A stretch of DNA of 30,772 nt from Proteobacteria bacterium UBA1858 (GTDB taxonomy: Bacteria; Pseudomonadota; Gammaproteobacteria; UBA4575): positions 8,712 to 39,483 of the forward strand of contig DDIE01000032.1 of assembly GCA_002338385.1 (NCBI GenBank), given 5' to 3'. The position numbers were made by a program, and so were the translations under genes. Shown in pieces: positions 16,318-25,196 of this stretch; position 1 is the first letter of the stretch, and every line of letters begins with the position of its first letter. The notes under the pieces were generated by a model, which saw only the letters and a program-made list of their open reading frames with translations, was not told the DNA's origin and did no database searches.

Positions 16318-18699
16318 ATGAAAGTCAGCGAACAATGGTTAAGAGAGTGGGTGCAACCGGCCGCAAGTGCGCTCCAACTGGGTGAGCGACTCACGATGGC
16401 AGGCCTGGAGCTGGATGGTCTCCAGCCAGTTGCGCCTGACCTGACCGGTGTGGTGGTTGCACGTATTGAATCAACCGCGCCTCATCCCGATGCGGATAAA
16501 TTACAAATATGCCAAGTCAGTGTCGGCAGCGATGAGCTGCGCCAGATTGTCTGTGGCGCAAAAAATGCGCGCGCAGGCCTGACGGTAGCTTTGGCGACTG
16601 AAGGCACAGTATTACCTGGCGGTATGACCATCAAAGCTGCTCAGCTGCGCGGCGTGGATTCCTTTGGCATGTTGTGTGGCGCCAGTGAATTGGGCATGCA
16701 GGATGAGATTGATGGTTTGTGGGAGCTGGATGACAGTCTGCCGCTGGGTCAACCGATCACTCAGGCCTTGCACTTAGATGATGTGGTGTTGGATATTGAT
16801 TTAACCCCTAATCGCTCCGATTGCTTGAGCGTAGCTGGCATTGCACGTGAGGTGAGTGCCTTGTATGACATCGCTGTGACAGCCCCCGAGATAAGCGAGT
16901 TAGCGCCAGTACATGCAGAGGTTTTTCCAGTCAATGTGAGTGTCCCTCAACACTGTCCGCGCTATTGCGGGCGTGTCATTAACAACGTTAATGCACAGGC
17001 AAAAACACCCGTATGGATGCAAGAAGCGCTGCGCCGTAGCGGCATCAACTGCATCAGTATTGTGGTCGATATATGTAACTTCGTGATGCTGGAGCTGGGG
17101 CAGCCCATGCATGCATTTGATCTTGACCAACTGAATAGCCAAATTAATGTCCGCATGGCGCACCAAGGCGAGCGCTGTGTGCTGTTGGATGGTAAGGAAA
17201 TTACGCTATCGGATGAACATCTGGTGATTGCGGATGATGCCCAAATCCTCGCTTTAGCCGGCATCAGTGGTGGGCAAAGCTCAGCGGTTACAACGACCAC
17301 GCAAAATATTTTCTTGGAAAGTGCTTATTTTGATTTGCTGGCGATTGCGGGTAAGGCACGTCAATTCGGTCTGCATACCGAATCTTCCCATCGTTTTGAG
17401 CGTGGGGTCGATCCACAGCTGCCACTGCACGCCATGCATCGTGCCAGCGCGCTGCTAGTGAAGTATGCGCAGGGCGCGGTCGGACCGGTGATCGAGCAGC
17501 TCAGCACAGCACATATGCCAGTCATGCCCAGCATCGATTTGGCCTTCAGCAGCGTCCAACGCGTGCTGGGCATTGAGCTTGCGCCAGATGATATAGCGAC
17601 CATGTTTGAGAATCTCGGTTGCGCAGTCGTGACCACCGCAGCAGGGCTGCAGGTCAGTCCCCCCAGCTATCGCTTTGATCTGGCCATTGAGGAAGACTTA
17701 ATCGAGGAGATTGCGCGTCTGTCTGGGTATGACCAATTTCCCACCCAGCCGCTGGCGGCACACAATGTGCTGGCGCCACAGGCCAGCCAATCCGATGCAC
17801 TTTATGATTTGCATCAAAATCTAGTCAGCATGGGCTATACCGAAGCGGTCACATTCAGTTTTATGCCCCAAGAATGGTGCCAGTTATTTGCTGAGGAACC
17901 CGCTAAAGCGCTGGCTAATCCGATTTCGAGTGAGCTCTCTCATATGCGCACCAGCCTCTGGCCGGGCTTATGCAGTGCCGCTGGCTATAACCTCAAACGC
18001 CAACAAACGGCCGTTAGATTGTATGAAATAGGGCGCAAATATCGAGACCGTGAGCGTCTAGAGCAAACTCAGGTGCTCGCCGGTGTGGTGGTAGGTGATA
18101 ACCAGCCCAGACAGTGGGGTGTGCCCACTCAGCAGAGCGACTTCTATGATGTCAAAGGACATCTGCAACAGCTATTCCAATCACTGGGTAGTGCGCCTGA
18201 GCTGGTTTTCAAGGCGGCGCAAATCATGGGTCTGCATCCAGGTAAATCAGCCAATATTTGCTATCGGGATCAGGTCATTGGGTGTCTTGGTGTACTGCAT
18301 CCTCACACAGCCAAGGCACTTGACATGGCAGAGCGTGAAGTGATTGTATTTGAGCTGGCCATCACCTCAGACTGGCTGCAAAAAACGCATCAGCAGTTCC
18401 AGTTATGGTCAAAGTTTCCACAGGTTCGACGTGATATCACTGTGCTAGTGAGTCAGGAGGTCGAGGTGCAAGCGCTAATTGATTGTATCCAAATGCTCGC
18501 AATCGACGCGTTGCAAGATATCGTTATCTTCTCGGTTTATCAGGGTGAAGGTGTCTCTGAGGGCCTAAAAAGTGTCTCTTTGGGCTTGATTTTGCAAGAT
18601 ATTTCCAGCACCCTGAAGGATCAGCAGGTTGATACCATTACGTCCAATATAATCACTCAGTTAAGTCAAACTTATAACGCTGAGTTAAGAAGCTCTTGA
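16318..18699 (+). CDS. pheT: Phenylalanine-tRNA ligase beta subunit
   Basis: PheRS beta (793 aa; E. coli 795). Domains in order are the N-terminal piece MKVSEQWLREWVQP, a tRNA-binding EMAP-like OB domain (about 40-150, with VVVARIESTAPHPDADKL), the B3/B4 editing domain (GMHAFDLDQL-type motif and the FLESAYFD segment), the B5 domain, the inactive synthetase-like domain, and the FDX-ACB anticodon-binding domain from about residue 700 (KFPQVRRDITVLV). It is complete and free of frameshifts. The start is ATG 16318. ihfA begins one base after its stop. Confidence 0.97.
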   Translation: MKVSEQWLREWVQPAASALQLGERLTMAGLELDGLQPVAPDLTGVVVARIESTAPHPDADKLQICQVSVGSDELRQIVCGAKNARAGLTVALATEGTVLPGGMTIKAAQLRGVDSFGMLCGASELGMQDEIDGLWELDDSLPLGQPITQALHLDDVVLDIDLTPNRSDCLSVAGIAREVSALYDIAVTAPEISELAPVHAEVFPVNVSVPQHCPRYCGRVINNVNAQAKTPVWMQEALRRSGINCISIVVDICNFVMLELGQPMHAFDLDQLNSQINVRMAHQGERCVLLDGKEITLSDEHLVIADDAQILALAGISGGQSSAVTTTTQNIFLESAYFDLLAIAGKARQFGLHTESSHRFERGVDPQLPLHAMHRASALLVKYAQGAVGPVIEQLSTAHMPVMPSIDLAFSSVQRVLGIELAPDDIATMFENLGCAVVTTAAGLQVSPPSYRFDLAIEEDLIEEIARLSGYDQFPTQPLAAHNVLAPQASQSDALYDLHQNLVSMGYTEAVTFSFMPQEWCQLFAEEPAKALANPISSELSHMRTSLWPGLCSAAGYNLKRQQTAVRLYEIGRKYRDRERLEQTQVLAGVVVGDNQPRQWGVPTQQSDFYDVKGHLQQLFQSLGSAPELVFKAAQIMGLHPGKSANICYRDQVIGCLGVLHPHTAKALDMAEREVIVFELAITSDWLQKTHQQFQLWSKFPQVRRDITVLVSQEVEVQALIDCIQMLAIDALQDIVIFSVYQGEGVSEGLKSVSLGLILQDISSTLKDQQVDTITSNIITQLSQTYNAELRSS

Positions 18700-18700
18700 T

Positions 18701-18994
18701 ATGGCACTTACGAAAGCAAACATGGCCGAAAACCTATATGAAGAACTCGGCTTAAATAAACGTGAAGCTAAGGAACTGGTAGAAGTTTTCTTCGAGGAAG
18801 TTCGTATTGCCTTAGAAGATGGTGAAGAGGTTAAGCTGTCAGGCTTTGGTAATTTTACCCTGCGCAATAAAAATCAACGACCTGGGCGTAATCCTAAAAC
18901 AGGTGAAGAAATACCAATCACCGCACGTCGAGTAGTCACTTTTCGCCCCGGCCAGAAATTAAAATCAAGGGTGGAAGAACATGCTGGAAGCTAG
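18701..18994 (+). CDS. ihfA: Integration host factor subunit alpha
   Basis: IHF-alpha (97 aa) is the partner of IHF-beta at 5051. MALTKANMAENLYEELGLNK, VKLSGFGNF, the intercalating arm RPGRNPKTGEEIPIT and VVTFRPGQKLKSRVE match the family closely. The start is ATG 18701, one base after pheT, so it is translationally coupled to the pheST operon as in enterics. Its last 14 bases overlap the MerR-type gene. Confidence 0.97.
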   Translation: MALTKANMAENLYEELGLNKREAKELVEVFFEEVRIALEDGEEVKLSGFGNFTLRNKNQRPGRNPKTGEEIPITARRVVTFRPGQKLKSRVEEHAGS

Positions 18995-19379
18995 CAATAA
19001 TAGCGAGTTGCCAGTCATCCCTAGCAAACGTTATTTTACCATTGGTGAAGTCAGCGAATTGTGTGACGTAAAGCCCCATGTGCTGCGGTACTGGGAGCAA
19101 GAGTTTCCTACCCTCAAGCCGGTCAAAAGACGTGGCAATCGACGTTATTATCAGCGTCATGACGTGGTCCTGATTCGCCAAATTCGCAGCTTGCTGTATG
19201 AACAGGGTTACACCATAGGGGGTGCTCGCCAGAACCTCGCGGGTCAGCACGAGCCACAAGCGCAAGCCGCAGCAAGTGCACCAGCAGACCACACGGCCGA
19301 TCAACAATCACTGGCGCATTTGCAACAAACACGCCAAGAACTGGAAGAGCTGTTTGCCTTCCTCGAAAAAGGTCACTAG
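18981..19379 (+). CDS. MerR-family transcriptional regulator
   Basis: Protein of 132 aa. Residues 16-85 form a MerR winged-helix domain: RYFTIGEVSELCDVKPHVLR, YWEQEFPTLKPVKRRGNRRYY, then VVLIRQIRSLLYEQGYTIGG. The rest is a proline/alanine/glutamine linker and a short helix (LAHLQQTRQELEELFAFLEK), probably a dimerising coiled coil. There are no cysteine effector ligands as in metal-sensing MerR proteins. The start is ATG 18981, preceded by GGAAGA and overlapping ihfA by 14 bases. A gene of this kind stands after ihfA and before tRNA-Pro in many non-enteric gammaproteobacteria; its target is, to my knowledge, unknown. Confidence 0.92.
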   Translation: MLEASNNSELPVIPSKRYFTIGEVSELCDVKPHVLRYWEQEFPTLKPVKRRGNRRYYQRHDVVLIRQIRSLLYEQGYTIGGARQNLAGQHEPQAQAAASAPADHTADQQSLAHLQQTRQELEELFAFLEKGH

Positions 19380-19400
19380 GAAAACACATCAGAATATGTC

Positions 19401-19478
<78 letters not shown>

Positions 19479-19502
19479 TTGAATCTTCTTACACAACCTT
19501 AA

Positions 19503-19952
19503 TTAGACTTTTCTATCGATAAATTTCAGTGTGCCCAGCACATAGCGCATGGCCTTGCACCATACCAAGGTAAGTGCGGCGATGATGGTTAATTGCAGAG
19601 CAATCGGAAAATCATCAAATACCAGCAAGAGTAATAACAGTGGATACAGTGAGTACGCCTGATAGTTGAGATCAGTCACGGCCAATAACAGCCAGACCAT
19701 AAATAAAGTATGCAGGGCGAGGATTAAGGCGACCTGTGGCAGATGGTTTTGGTAAAACGCGAAGCTCATCAATGTCATGGCGATCACCACAATCGTTGTG
19801 ATCAATAGCTGGTTGATGGTGTGAAAAACACTGCGCTTGCGTTGTTTAGCTGGGGACACGTCTTGGTGACCAATGCGTTGCTGGACCGACATAATTTCAT
19901 GGTCAATTAAATTGGGATACATGCAGTATATTAAATATGACAATATAGTCAT
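19503..19952 (-). CDS. Hypothetical integral membrane protein
   Basis: Protein of 149 aa that I do not recognise. Residues about 44-64 (LLITTIVVIAMTLMSFAFY), 69-92 (VALILALHTLFMVWLLLAV), 100-110 (LYPLLLLLLVF) and 115-135 (ALQLTIIAALTLVWCKAM) are strongly hydrophobic, which suggests four membrane segments. The soluble N-terminus has a basic patch (PAKQRKRS) before the first segment, so a cytoplasmic N-terminus is likely. The start ATG 19952 is chosen because TAGGA lies eight bases upstream. ATG 19892 (129 aa) and a longer frame to 20003 are alternatives. It converges on tRNA-Pro and is divergent from lepB. Confidence 0.65.
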   Translation of the reverse strand: MTILSYLIYCMYPNLIDHEIMSVQQRIGHQDVSPAKQRKRSVFHTINQLLITTIVVIAMTLMSFAFYQNHLPQVALILALHTLFMVWLLLAVTDLNYQAYSLYPLLLLLLVFDDFPIALQLTIIAALTLVWCKAMRYVLGTLKFIDRKV

Positions 19953-20087
19953 ATTAGTAATCCTACGCAGTGCTGCGCGTACTGGTTGCATCTGGCTGAG
20001 CAACCCATCCGGTCATGTCTTAGGGTACACTAGCGCTTGCCATGCACTGCTAGACAGTGACCTCAAAAATGACTGTTAAGAAAGAAT

Positions 20088-20861
20088 ATGAATTTTGATC
20101 TTGAGTTAATCCTTGTCCTTGCCAGTGCCATCACCGGCATTATTGTCCTGCTGGACAAGACCGTCTGGGCCGCACGGCGCGCCAAGCGCGATCAATCCGA
20201 ACCCTGGTATATCGATCAGGCGAAATCATTTTTTCCTGTGCTGATCGCTGTGTTGATCCTGCGGTCATTCATTGTCGAGCCCTTTAGGATTCCCTCAGGC
20301 TCGATGATGCCGACTCTGTTACATGGTGATTTCATTCTGGTAAACAAGTTTTCCTATGGTGTGCGCCTGCCCGTGTTACATACTCAACTCATCGCGAATG
20401 GTCAGCCGCAGCGTGGTGATGTCATTGTGTTCAGGTATCCACAACAACCCAATCTAGACTACATCAAGCGTGTAGTGGGTCTGCCAGGTGATATTGTTGA
20501 ATATAAGAATAAAAAACTGTTTATCAACAATCAGCGCATGCCGCAGGTGAAACTGGGTGTATTCACCGGTCAGGGGCGTGATGCCGCAATGACAGGTGCG
20601 CTGCAGAAACTGGAGAAGCTGCCTGCGATTGATCATCAAATATTACTGGACCAACGGCGCCACTCGATTAATGGGCGCTGGCAGGTGCCACCCGGCGAAT
20701 ATTTTGTCATGGGTGATAATCGTGATAACAGTAATGACAGCCGTTATTGGGGCACCGTGCCCGAGCAAAATTTAGTGGGCCAAGCATTTTTTATCTGGAT
20801 GAGCTGGGATATTGCCGGGGGTCAGTTTAACTTCAGCCGTATTGGAAGCACGATTGAATAA
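20088..20861 (+). CDS. lepB: Signal peptidase I
   Basis: Leader peptidase (257 aa) cleaves signal peptides of exported proteins on the outer face of the inner membrane. Two N-terminal membrane segments are seen, at about residues 5-22 and 48-63. The catalytic serine is S72 in PSGSMMPTLLHGD, and the general base is K127 in DYIKRVVGLPGD. The third signature, GEYFVMGDNRDNSNDSRYWG, is intact. The start is ATG 20088. lepA, which often precedes lepB, is not here; tRNA-Pro and a minus-strand membrane gene are instead. Its end overlaps the start of rnc. Confidence 0.96.
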   Translation: MNFDLELILVLASAITGIIVLLDKTVWAARRAKRDQSEPWYIDQAKSFFPVLIAVLILRSFIVEPFRIPSGSMMPTLLHGDFILVNKFSYGVRLPVLHTQLIANGQPQRGDVIVFRYPQQPNLDYIKRVVGLPGDIVEYKNKKLFINNQRMPQVKLGVFTGQGRDAAMTGALQKLEKLPAIDHQILLDQRRHSINGRWQVPPGEYFVMGDNRDNSNDSRYWGTVPEQNLVGQAFFIWMSWDIAGGQFNFSRIGSTIE

Positions 20862-21516
20862 CTTGCTTTCATTGCCTGAGGACATTACCTCCTCGAAGGT
20901 ATTTGCCGCCGCACTCACACATCGCAGTGCGGGCAAAGATAATAATGAGCGTTTGGAGTTTCTGGGTGATGCCGTGCTGGGTTTAGTGATCGCACAGCTG
21001 TTATTTGAAAAATTTCCGCACGCCACAGAAGGTGATCTAAGTCGTCTGCGTGCTCATTTAGTATGCAAACGGGCTTTGGCTGAAATTGCCAAACAAGCCG
21101 GTTTAAGTGATGTGCTTAAACTTGGCTCAGGCGAGCGCCGCACGGGAGGTCATTACCGTTCATCAATATTGGCTGATAGTCTAGAAGCGATCATTGCGGC
21201 GGTCTATCAGATCAGAGGATTTCAATTTGCGGCCGATTTTGTGGCTCAACTATACACTGAGCAGTTGCAACAATTGCCTGAATTCAATGAATTGAAAGAC
21301 CCTAAAACCCGCCTACAAGAATATCTGCAGGCCCAGCAGATTGAGGTGCCGAATTATTCATTGAGCAAAGAATGGGGTGAGGGTAATGACAAGCACTTTC
21401 AGGTGGAATGCGCAGTGCTGGCCTTGAATCAATCCGCCCAGGGCGAAGGCAAGAGTAAGAAAAAAGCTGAGCAGGCGGCGGCGTTGGCCTTGTTAACCCA
21501 GTTACGCACCGAATAG
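20854..21516 (+). CDS. rnc: Ribonuclease III
   Basis: RNase III (220 aa from this start; E. coli 226) cuts double-stranded RNA in rRNA and mRNA processing. The catalytic signature is ERLEFLGDAVLG and further active-site residues lie in SILADSLEAIIAAVY. The C-terminal double-stranded-RNA-binding domain begins near KDPKTRLQEYLQ and ends with GKSKKKAEQAAALALL. The start is uncertain. TTG 20854 lies five bases after GGAAG and overlaps the lepB stop. TTG 20842 and TTG 20812 would add 4 or 14 residues. No ATG or GTG start exists upstream of the catalytic domain. era begins one base after the stop. Confidence 0.93.
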   Translation: MNNLLSLPEDITSSKVFAAALTHRSAGKDNNERLEFLGDAVLGLVIAQLLFEKFPHATEGDLSRLRAHLVCKRALAEIAKQAGLSDVLKLGSGERRTGGHYRSSILADSLEAIIAAVYQIRGFQFAADFVAQLYTEQLQQLPEFNELKDPKTRLQEYLQAQQIEVPNYSLSKEWGEGNDKHFQVECAVLALNQSAQGEGKSKKKAEQAAALALLTQLRTE

Positions 21517-21517
21517 G

Positions 21518-22399
21518 ATGCAGACGCGCTGCGGCTATATCGCCATTATTGGCCGACCCAATGCCGGTAAATCGACCTTATTCAATCGCTTAGTGGGGCA
21601 AAAAGTGTCCTCTGTGAGCTACAAGCCGCAGACTACACGGCATCGTATTTTGGGGGTGCGCACGGATCAGGACGCTCAATTTGTCTATGTGGATACGCCC
21701 GGCATCCATTTGGGCGGGAAGAAATTACTCAATCGCGTGCTGAACAAAAATGCGCTTAACGCGCTACATGATGTGCATCTTATCTATATGCTAATTGACC
21801 GCGGTGGCTGGACGCGTGAAGAAGAACATATTCTCAGGCAGCTGCGCGAGGTTGAATGTCCGGTGATACTGGTCATTAATAAAATTGATAAGCTGGCTAA
21901 GCGGGAAGAACTGTTTGAGTTGTTAACCCTCAGCTCAGAAAAATATGATTATGCTGAGATTGTACCAGTGTCGGCACTCAAGCGCGATAATATCCAGAGC
22001 CTAGTCGAGGTGAGTAAACAATATCTGCCTGAATCAGCATTTTATTATTCGGATGAATACTTGACTGACCGCAGTAGTAACTTTATCTGTGCTGAATTGA
22101 TTCGTGAAGCCGCATTTGTCTATTTGGACAAAGAGCTGCCCTATGCCACCCATGTGGAAATTGAAAAGTATGATGTCAGTACCGACCCAATTCATATTGC
22201 TGCGGTCATCTGGGTGGAAAAAGAAAGCCAAAAATCTATCCTCATCGGTAAGCAAGGTGACATGCTAAAAAAAATTGGCACCCGTGCGCGCAAAGCCATG
22301 CAGCGTCAGTTAGATATTAAAGCGCATCTGGAAATCTGGGTGAAACTGAATAAAGACTGGCAAGACAATCCGCAGGTGGTCGGCAAATATGAACAGTGA
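21518..22399 (+). CDS. era: GTPase Era
   Basis: Era (293 aa) binds the 3' end of 16S rRNA in 30S maturation. G1 is GRPNAGKST at residues 12-20, G2 lies in KPQTTRHRI, G3 is DTPGIH, and G4 is NKIDKL. The C-terminal KH domain includes ESQKSILIGKQGDMLKKIGTRARK. The start is ATG 21518, directly after the rnc stop, as in the conserved rnc-era-recO operon. The G-motifs show no anomalies. Confidence 0.97.
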   Translation: MQTRCGYIAIIGRPNAGKSTLFNRLVGQKVSSVSYKPQTTRHRILGVRTDQDAQFVYVDTPGIHLGGKKLLNRVLNKNALNALHDVHLIYMLIDRGGWTREEEHILRQLREVECPVILVINKIDKLAKREELFELLTLSSEKYDYAEIVPVSALKRDNIQSLVEVSKQYLPESAFYYSDEYLTDRSSNFICAELIREAAFVYLDKELPYATHVEIEKYDVSTDPIHIAAVIWVEKESQKSILIGKQGDMLKKIGTRARKAMQRQLDIKAHLEIWVKLNKDWQDNPQVVGKYEQ

Positions 22400-22409
22400 G
22401 GGTTAATGC

Positions 22410-23117
22410 ATGCGGGTAGAATTAGAACCAGCTTACATTCTGCATACACGTCCTTATCGTGAAACCAGCCTGTTAGTGTATGCGCTGACCCAGGAGCATG
22501 GGCTCATGCATATGGTGTGTCGGGGTGCGCGCAAGAAAGGCAGTCATCAATTGCAGCCGTTTATCAAAATGCAGCTCTCGTGGACGGGCAAAGGCGAATT
22601 AGTCACGCTGACCAAATATGAATTGGAGAAGTCCAGTTATCGCAATGATTTTCGTACCCACATCCAGTGTTTTTATGTGCATGAATTAATTCTCGCACTG
22701 CTACCCAAAATGAGTCCTGCACCTGAACTGTTCGAGTGCTATGAGCAAACCCTGGCGGAGATGACAGCCGCACCGCTCAATGAGGCGGTATTAAGATTTT
22801 TTGAGATACACCTGTTAACTATTATCGGCCATCCTTTGCAGCTGGAATATGATTGCCATACCGAACAGGCAGTGTTGCCCGAGGCCGAGTATCTTTATCA
22901 GCCTGATAGCGGGCCAACGCTGATCACCGCAGGTAGCACTGGGTCGGCTCAGCCCGGTGGCTGGAACCGGGTGAGTGGGCATATCCTACGCCAGTTACAC
23001 CAACAAGAGCTGGCTCAACAAGACTGGCCACAGGCAAAATCTTTTTTGCGAGGTTTGATAAAATACTATCTGGACGGTAAACCTATTATGACCAGACAAT
23101 TATTAGGAGCTAAATAA
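22410..23117 (+). CDS. recO: DNA repair protein RecO
   Basis: RecO (235 aa) works with RecF and RecR to load RecA at SSB-coated gaps. The N-terminal OB-fold reads LEPAYILHTRPYRETSLLVYALTQEHG, then RGARKKGSH and ELEKSSYRNDF. The C-terminal half is helical (FFEIHLLTIIGHPLQLEYDC) and lacks a four-cysteine zinc set, as is usual in gammaproteobacteria. The start is ATG 22410, after GAGGG; an ATG at 22406 is out of frame. It is 10 bases after era and abuts pdxJ. Confidence 0.93.
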   Translation: MRVELEPAYILHTRPYRETSLLVYALTQEHGLMHMVCRGARKKGSHQLQPFIKMQLSWTGKGELVTLTKYELEKSSYRNDFRTHIQCFYVHELILALLPKMSPAPELFECYEQTLAEMTAAPLNEAVLRFFEIHLLTIIGHPLQLEYDCHTEQAVLPEAEYLYQPDSGPTLITAGSTGSAQPGGWNRVSGHILRQLHQQELAQQDWPQAKSFLRGLIKYYLDGKPIMTRQLLGAK

Positions 23118-23852
23118 GTGCAGCAGAAACAGGTAAGACTGGGGGTGAACCTTGATCATGTGACCACCCTAAGACAAGTGCGTGGTACGGCATATCCTGA
23201 TTTGATCCAAGCGATTCAAATTTCCGAGGCAGCCGGCGCCGATGGCATCACCATGCATCTGCGGGAGGACCGCCGCCATATACAGGATGCAGACGTATAC
23301 GCCGCACGTGAAGTGATTAAAAGTAGTATGAATCTAGAAATGGCTGCCACCAATGAGATGCAAAAAATTGCCATCGAAGTGCAGCCAGATTATTGCTGCA
23401 TTGTGCCCGAGCGACGCGAAGAGCTCACTACCGAAGGCGGGCTGGACGTGATGGCGCATCGTCCGCGCCTGCAGGATCTCACTCAGGCACTGCAAGAAGC
23501 CGGCATACTGGTCTCACTGTTTATCGAACCTAATCCCTTGGTGATTGATGCCGTGGCAGACATTGGGGTACCGATTATTGAATTACACACTGGGCGCTAT
23601 GCTGAGGTATCAGGTGAGCAACTCCAGCATGAGCTGAATCGTCTCGAAGACGCCGCCGCCCATGCGCATCAGCTGGGTCTGGTGGTTAACGCGGGTCATG
23701 GTCTGCATCTGGGTAATGTCAGATCAATTGCACAAATCAATAATATGAATGAGTTAAATATTGGACATTCACTGATTGCTGATGCACTATTCAACGGTTT
23801 GGCGCAATCAATCAAAGATATGCGCGCCGCGATCTTGGGCGAACCATTATGA
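23118..23852 (+). CDS. pdxJ: Pyridoxine 5'-phosphate synthase
   Basis: PdxJ (244 aa) condenses 1-deoxyxylulose 5-phosphate with 3-amino-2-oxopropyl phosphate to make pyridoxine 5'-phosphate. LGVNLDHVTTLRQVRGT, GITMHLREDRRHIQD and PDYCCIVPERREELTTEGGL are highly conserved, with the catalytic His in MHLREDRRHI and Glu in PERREE. The start is GTG 23118, immediately after the recO stop, with TAGGAG 14 bases upstream. It overlaps acpS by four bases (ATGA), which implies translational coupling. Confidence 0.97.
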   Translation: MQQKQVRLGVNLDHVTTLRQVRGTAYPDLIQAIQISEAAGADGITMHLREDRRHIQDADVYAAREVIKSSMNLEMAATNEMQKIAIEVQPDYCCIVPERREELTTEGGLDVMAHRPRLQDLTQALQEAGILVSLFIEPNPLVIDAVADIGVPIIELHTGRYAEVSGEQLQHELNRLEDAAAHAHQLGLVVNAGHGLHLGNVRSIAQINNMNELNIGHSLIADALFNGLAQSIKDMRAAILGEPL

Positions 23853-24232
23853 TGCCCACTGGCACCGGCATTGATATTGTCGAAGTCGAGCGTATCAAGA
23901 CGATTCTCGCGCAAAAGAATGGTCCTCGCTTTATGCAAAAAATCTTACATGCGAGTGAAATTAGCGAGTGTCAAAGCTACTCAAACCAAGCGGCCTATGT
24001 GGCCAAACGTTTTGCGGTGAAAGAAGCGATGGCTAAAGCACTAGGCACGGGGATAGGCACGCAGTTGGCATTTACTGACATGTATGTCGAACATGACGCA
24101 CTGGGTAAACCTGAGCTTAAATTCACTCAAGACTGCACGCAACGCCTGAATTTGCAGGACAAACACGTGCTCTTGAGTATCGCGGATGAAGCTGCCTATG
24201 CGGTCGCGCATGTCATGCTATTCGCCAAATAA
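23849..24232 (+). CDS. acpS: Holo-[acyl-carrier-protein] synthase
   Basis: AcpS (127 aa) moves 4'-phosphopantetheine from CoA to acyl carrier protein. The metal-binding aspartate is in GTGIDIVEVERIK and the glutamate in RFAVKEAMAKALGTGIG, both family signatures. The C-terminus HVLLSIADEAAYAVAHVML is typical. The start ATG 23849 overlaps the pdxJ stop; a second ATG at 23852 would drop one residue. It is the last gene of the rnc-era-recO-pdxJ-acpS run, as in E. coli. Confidence 0.96.
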   Translation: MMPTGTGIDIVEVERIKTILAQKNGPRFMQKILHASEISECQSYSNQAAYVAKRFAVKEAMAKALGTGIGTQLAFTDMYVEHDALGKPELKFTQDCTQRLNLQDKHVLLSIADEAAYAVAHVMLFAK

Positions 24233-24241
24233 TAGTCTGAC

Positions 24242-24279
24242 TTGAACACATTTATGCACACTATAATTAGGAATATAAT
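24242..24279 (+). promoter_or_regulatory. Probable cysM promoter region
   Basis: Two perfect -10 hexamers TATAAT lie at 24262-24267 and 24274-24279, in a short AT-rich gap between acpS and cysM. TTGAAC at 24242-24247 is a -35-like hexamer but sits only 14 bases from the first and 26 from the second, so pairing is imperfect. The region suggests cysM has its own promoter. No transcript data support it. Confidence 0.35.
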
Positions 24280-24302
24280 TAAAAATAACAGCCGAAATCA
24301 CT

Positions 24303-25196
24303 ATGACTAAGCAATATAAAACAATGGCTGACTGTGTCGGGAATACCCCGCTGGTCAAGCTGCAATATATGAATCCTAATCCCAGCAATACAATTTTATT
24401 AAAGCTGGAAGGGAATAACCCAGCCGGCTCGGTGAAAGACAGACCCGCCTTGAATATGATCAAGGCTGCGCAGGCACGCGGTGACATCAAGCCGGGCGAT
24501 ACCTTAATCGAACCCACCAGTGGTAATACGGGCATTGCGCTGGCGATGGCCGCAGCTGTGCAGGGCTATAAAATGATTTTAGTCATGCCTGAGACCATGA
24601 CCGTTGAACGCCGCTCGGCCATGACGGCCTATGGTGCCGAGTTGGTGCTGGTATCCGGTGAGCAGGGCATGGAGGGCGCACGAGATGTGGCCTTGCAAAT
24701 GCAGGCCGACGGGAAGGGTAAAGTGCTCGATCAATTCGCCAATCCTGATAATATCGCGGCTCACTATGAAACGACCGGGCCAGAGGTATGGGCGCAGACG
24801 GGTGGTGAGATCACCCACTTTATGTGCTCGCTGGGCACCACCGGTACGATCATGGGTGTGTCTAAATATTTACGCCAGAAAAAACCTGATATTCAGATGA
24901 TCGGAATCTATCCAGCGGAGGGCTCACAAATACCCGGTATTCGTAAATGGGCAAAAGAATATGAGCCGGTTATTTTCGATCACTCCGTGGCTGACCAATT
25001 ACTCTATGTGTCACGTGCTGATGCGGATCACATGGCAGTGCGCCTGGGGCGTGAAGAAGGTATCTTTGCGGGCATTTCTTCCGGCGCGACCTTATTCGAA
25101 GCACTCAAGCTGTCTGAACATGTCAGTAATGCCACCATTGTAGTGATTATCTGTGATCGTGGTGATCGTTATATATCGACAGGTATTTATGGTTAA
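24303..25196 (+). CDS. cysM: Cysteine synthase B (O-acetylserine sulfhydrylase B)
   Basis: PLP enzyme of 297 aa making cysteine from O-acetylserine and sulfide or thiosulfate. The cofactor lysine is K45 in NPAGSVKDRPA. PTSGNTGIALA binds the substrate carboxylate and GTTGTIMGVSKYL the cofactor phosphate. EEGIFAGISSGA and CDRGDRYIST close the protein. EGNNPAGSVKDRPA and the short length favour CysM over CysK (about 320 aa). The start is ATG 24303. Related cystathionine/cysteine synthases share these motifs, so the B-type assignment is strong but not absolute. Confidence 0.93.
   Translation: MTKQYKTMADCVGNTPLVKLQYMNPNPSNTILLKLEGNNPAGSVKDRPALNMIKAAQARGDIKPGDTLIEPTSGNTGIALAMAAAVQGYKMILVMPETMTVERRSAMTAYGAELVLVSGEQGMEGARDVALQMQADGKGKVLDQFANPDNIAAHYETTGPEVWAQTGGEITHFMCSLGTTGTIMGVSKYLRQKKPDIQMIGIYPAEGSQIPGIRKWAKEYEPVIFDHSVADQLLYVSRADADHMAVRLGREEGIFAGISSGATLFEALKLSEHVSNATIVVIICDRGDRYISTGIYG

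Noticed and set aside
19984..20005. GGTTGC...GCAACC inverted repeat before lepB
   Set aside because: Only six bases per arm with a ten-base centre and no T-run; inside the possible 5' end of the minus-strand frame; too weak to call.
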